Positions 13,993 to 16,008 of a DNA stretch of 16,008 nt are shown here, piece by piece (position 1 is the stretch's first letter; every line of letters starts with the position of its first letter). Origin of the DNA: CAYLYM01 sp964387645 (GTDB taxonomy: Bacteria; Calditrichota; Calditrichia; RBG-13-44-9); assembly GCA_964387645.1 (NCBI GenBank), contig CAYLYM010000091.1, positions 1 to 16,008 on the forward strand, written 5' to 3'. The notes under the pieces are model-generated. The model searched no databases. It was not told the origin of the DNA and saw only the letters and a program-made list of their open reading frames with translations. Made by a program: the position numbers and the translations under genes.

Positions 13993-15660
13993 TTATTTCT
14001 TCTGGCACAGGGGCTCAATGAAAATAGTTTTCGTTCTTTCAGGAATAACTGCTCCCGGTATGGATCCCTTTGGTTTTCGGACATATTTCACTTGTGTGAC
14101 CATGACCGGGACATAACTACTATGTCTGGCCTGACTATTGAAAGCAGCTAACGCAGCTGCATATTCTAAAATATCTTTCGGTAGCTGTTTGTCACGTTTC
14201 GGATTCCGGATGATAACATGAGAGCCACTAACGCCCTGGGCATGTAACCAAAAATCTTCTTTATGAGCAAGTTTAAAGGTCATTTCATCATTTGAGCGGG
14301 CATTCTTTCCAACCCAAATTTCCCAGTCTTGATAAAAATATTGCTTATAGGGAACAGAAAAATCCGGCAGCCGGGTGCTGGAAGGCTGAAGAATGTGGAT
14401 TGAAGTTAATTTTTTTTCGATTTTGTCCAGCCCTTTCTCTTTTTTCACCTCAGTTAATTGATTTTTTAGGTGGTGAAGTAGCGTTTTTTGTTTTGCCAGT
14501 TGTTCTAAACGGATTTTCAATTCTGCTTGACGATGAACACTCACTTTAGCTTTCTCATAATATTTTTGAGCATTCTCTACAATTGTCAAATTGCGATTCA
14601 ATCGAACGCGGATCTTTTTTTGTTGCGGATCGAAATAATCAACTAATTCAACCTCTTCCCTACCTTCGGGAATCTGATTTAACTGGCTCATGAGAAGATC
14701 GGCTATTTTTCTATATCGCTGGCTCTTATCACTCTCCGCTGGCAGATTTTTAAGGTGCTGTATGAGGTGATCCACATGTTCAATTTTTTCATCCAGCAAT
14801 TTTGAAATTCTATCAATCTTATTCTGAAAATTTTCCACTCTCCTGCGCCTGAAAATAAAAAAAGCCAGAGCTTCATTAATCTCAAGAAATGTTCGGGCTG
14901 GAAGATGTTGTAAGGTTTTAAATTCAGTAAGAACAAATCTTTCCGGGAAATCGCTGTTAAGATAAACCCTCGGCGCATCTTCCTGACAGGCTTTTACCAA
15001 AGTTTGAATTTCTTGAAAAACCATTAATAATTGCTCTGTTGAAAGTTTTCTTGTGAATGTCTCGGGTTTCAGGCCACACCGGTAGAGAATCTCATGGACT
15101 AAAGTAGAAGTAAGATATAAAAACTTTATTTTTAACACATAGGACAGTGGAGCATCATCCATATTCTTTATTATCTGAATAAATTCATCTGGTTTTATCT
15201 CCTCAGGATCGATTAATCCACTGGATTTGGGTTGATAGGGCTGCCCTGAGTATTTTTTCTTCTTCTTGAATGCTTCTCTAATAAAGCCTTTTTCATCAAC
15301 AATAAAAAAATTGCTATTATTGCGAAAAAGTTGGACGACAAAGCGAATATCGGAATTCTTAAAATGGAAGGAAATGACTCTATCGCCTGGCCGGATGGAA
15401 ATTGATTGAATCTGTTTTCCGATCAGTGAAGCAAGAACATCAGTGGAGTTTTTTGCCCGTTTACCTGGCTCCCTTGATAAAATATAGGGGTAGTTTGCAT
15501 CAGCCGATAATCTCAATTGACGAACTTGCCCCTGTGGCAAAACAATATCTAAAATTTGTTCGTTCTTCGTTTGTGTATAACTGGCACTGATTTTTCCATC
15601 CTGAAGATGTGCCGAAAGGAATTCTACCTGTCTTCTTAATGTCAAATAATGGAGATGCAT
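13993..15660 (-). CDS. rqcH: RqcH/NFACT family ribosome quality control protein (Rqc2 homologue)
   Basis: This cytoplasmic protein binds stalled 50S-peptidyl-tRNA complexes and directs C-terminal alanine tailing for degradation; older annotations call it fibronectin-binding protein. The 555 residues show an NFACT-N domain (about 1-130) with Asp-Arg at about 93-94 in RPGDRVISF, the pair known to matter in Bacillus RqcH. A helix-hairpin/coiled-coil middle spans about 260-425 (many K/E/Q/L repeats). A C-terminal NFACT-R (DUF814) domain starts near 438, with FKLAHKEDFWLHAQGVSGSH and the closing PERTKTIFIEP. The length is slightly short but all domains are present. The ATG at 15660 is preferred over a TTG two codons earlier; the SD-like TTGGAT is weak. 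No rqcP partner is in the window. Confidence 0.92.
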   Translation of the reverse strand: MHLHYLTLRRQVEFLSAHLQDGKISASYTQTKNEQILDIVLPQGQVRQLRLSADANYPYILSREPGKRAKNSTDVLASLIGKQIQSISIRPGDRVISFHFKNSDIRFVVQLFRNNSNFFIVDEKGFIREAFKKKKKYSGQPYQPKSSGLIDPEEIKPDEFIQIIKNMDDAPLSYVLKIKFLYLTSTLVHEILYRCGLKPETFTRKLSTEQLLMVFQEIQTLVKACQEDAPRVYLNSDFPERFVLTEFKTLQHLPARTFLEINEALAFFIFRRRRVENFQNKIDRISKLLDEKIEHVDHLIQHLKNLPAESDKSQRYRKIADLLMSQLNQIPEGREEVELVDYFDPQQKKIRVRLNRNLTIVENAQKYYEKAKVSVHRQAELKIRLEQLAKQKTLLHHLKNQLTEVKKEKGLDKIEKKLTSIHILQPSSTRLPDFSVPYKQYFYQDWEIWVGKNARSNDEMTFKLAHKEDFWLHAQGVSGSHVIIRNPKRDKQLPKDILEYAAALAAFNSQARHSSYVPVMVTQVKYVRKPKGSIPGAVIPERTKTIFIEPLCQKK

Positions 15661-15666
15661 TGACAA

Positions 15667-15875
15667 AAATCCAATTTAATGTTACCAAATAAATTCACGG
15701 TTCTTCTGGAAAATCGATACTGCAATTTTTACTGGCAAAAATTCTGAATTCCTACTTGATTTTTTCAACCATTTCCAATATATGAATTCAATACGCTTAA
15801 ATCTACTGTAGGAGATTATTAATTTGGGTGCAATCCCATATTCAGGTTTTTAGCGGTTATGGTTGAGTTCCGTAA
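15667..15875. other. Spacer upstream of rqcH, including a possible broken gene start
   Basis: AT-rich spacer. On the plus strand, TAGGAG (near 15809-15814) lies about nine bases before a TTG at 15824 whose frame reads GAIPYSGF and stops at once. Another frame reads MVEFRNVK and stops just before 15876. Together with the open frame that follows, these look like pieces of one interrupted coding sequence. Confidence 0.2.
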
Positions 15876-16008
15876 TGTGAAATAACCTTCATAAATCGGG
15901 GAATAGGATTTATCGAAGGTAGTGTAGTTGGCTTTTTATCAGAAGCTATAGTAGGATATGGAATAGAATATTATTCTAAAGAGGATCTCTTAGAGAAGGT
16001 TGTGGTGG
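15876..16008 (+). pseudogene. Partial, probably broken gene with glycine-zipper-like membrane segment, running off the right edge
   Basis: From just after a TAA at 15873-15875 the plus frame is open to the window end (44 codons). It reads EITFINRGIGFIEG, then SVVGFLSEAIVGYGIEYY and SKEDLLEKVVV. The spaced glycines in a hydrophobic stretch resemble glycine-zipper anchors, which in many environmental bacteria follow a small beta domain ending in an IPYS...I.F-type motif. Such pieces (GAIPYSGF, VEFRNVK) occur immediately upstream but in other frames. No ATG starts this frame. Decay is favoured, but a gene with frameshift sequencing errors cannot be excluded. Confidence 0.3.

Noticed and set aside
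14703..14978. Minus-strand ORF of 91 codons
   Set aside because: It lies entirely inside rqcH in another frame of the same strand and shows no domain features.
1..16008. Prophage, defence island, CRISPR or biosynthetic cluster
   Set aside because: All large genes are recognisable housekeeping or metabolic families; there are no repeats with spacers, integrases, capsid or nuclease/toxin genes.

Overview
This is a chromosomal window from an AT-rich, diderm-like environmental bacterium. The gene set is bacterial: LeuRS with bacterial-type zinc knuckles, an RqcH/NFACT protein, PgsA, LhgO and a PolX-PHP protein. Some genes have clear Shine-Dalgarno (SD) sequences and others have none. The style (phytol-kinase/DUF92 fusion, DUF1858 and DUF2892 mini-genes, an RsbW-type kinase behind a pseudo-receiver) fits the FCB group or a neighbouring candidate phylum such as Calditrichota or KSB1. 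That placement is inference and cannot be settled by eye. I see no rRNA, CRISPR array, prophage or intact insertion sequence.

Layout. Bases 1-306 are mostly non-coding and carry one copy of a small dispersed repeat. A two-domain isoprenoid-alcohol kinase fusion (307-1833, minus) follows. A tRNA-Pro(CGG) with its own strong promoter (4588-4705, minus) reads towards leuS (2039-4510, minus), which ends at a strong terminator. A dicarboxylate/glutamate-type symporter (4900-6162, plus) is transcribed divergently. A minus-strand mini-operon then encodes a DUF1858 redox-disulfide protein and a DUF2892 membrane protein. A broken rhodanese remnant lies just upstream of it, so the group looks like a split and decaying YgaP-type sulfur module.

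Next comes a plus-strand regulator (7035-7940) that joins a receiver domain lacking its phosphoacceptor Asp to an RsbW/SpoIIAB-like HATPase. A 466-bp spacer holds a second, inverted and enlarged copy of the repeat. pgsA (8407-9015, minus) and a YhhQ queuosine-precursor transporter (9708-10412, plus) diverge from a long AT-rich spacer. A PolX-family protein (10513-12246, plus) has an intact PHP nuclease, but all three polymerase carboxylate positions are altered. It converges on lhgO (12371-13579, minus) at a bidirectional terminator. rqcH (13993-15660, minus) follows, and the right edge carries a piece of a broken glycine-zipper-type gene.

The genes are mostly single housekeeping or metabolic units: translation (leuS, tRNA-Pro, rqcH, Q-tRNA precursor uptake), lipid and isoprenoid metabolism (pgsA, kinase fusion), DNA repair (polX), and carbon and sulfur handling (symporter, lhgO, DUF1858/DUF2892). 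I see no obvious multi-gene novel defence or biosynthetic system. The most interesting items are the polymerase-dead PolX, the VTE5-VTE6-like fusion, the pseudo-receiver/anti-sigma-type kinase, the decayed rhodanese module and the inverted repeat pair.
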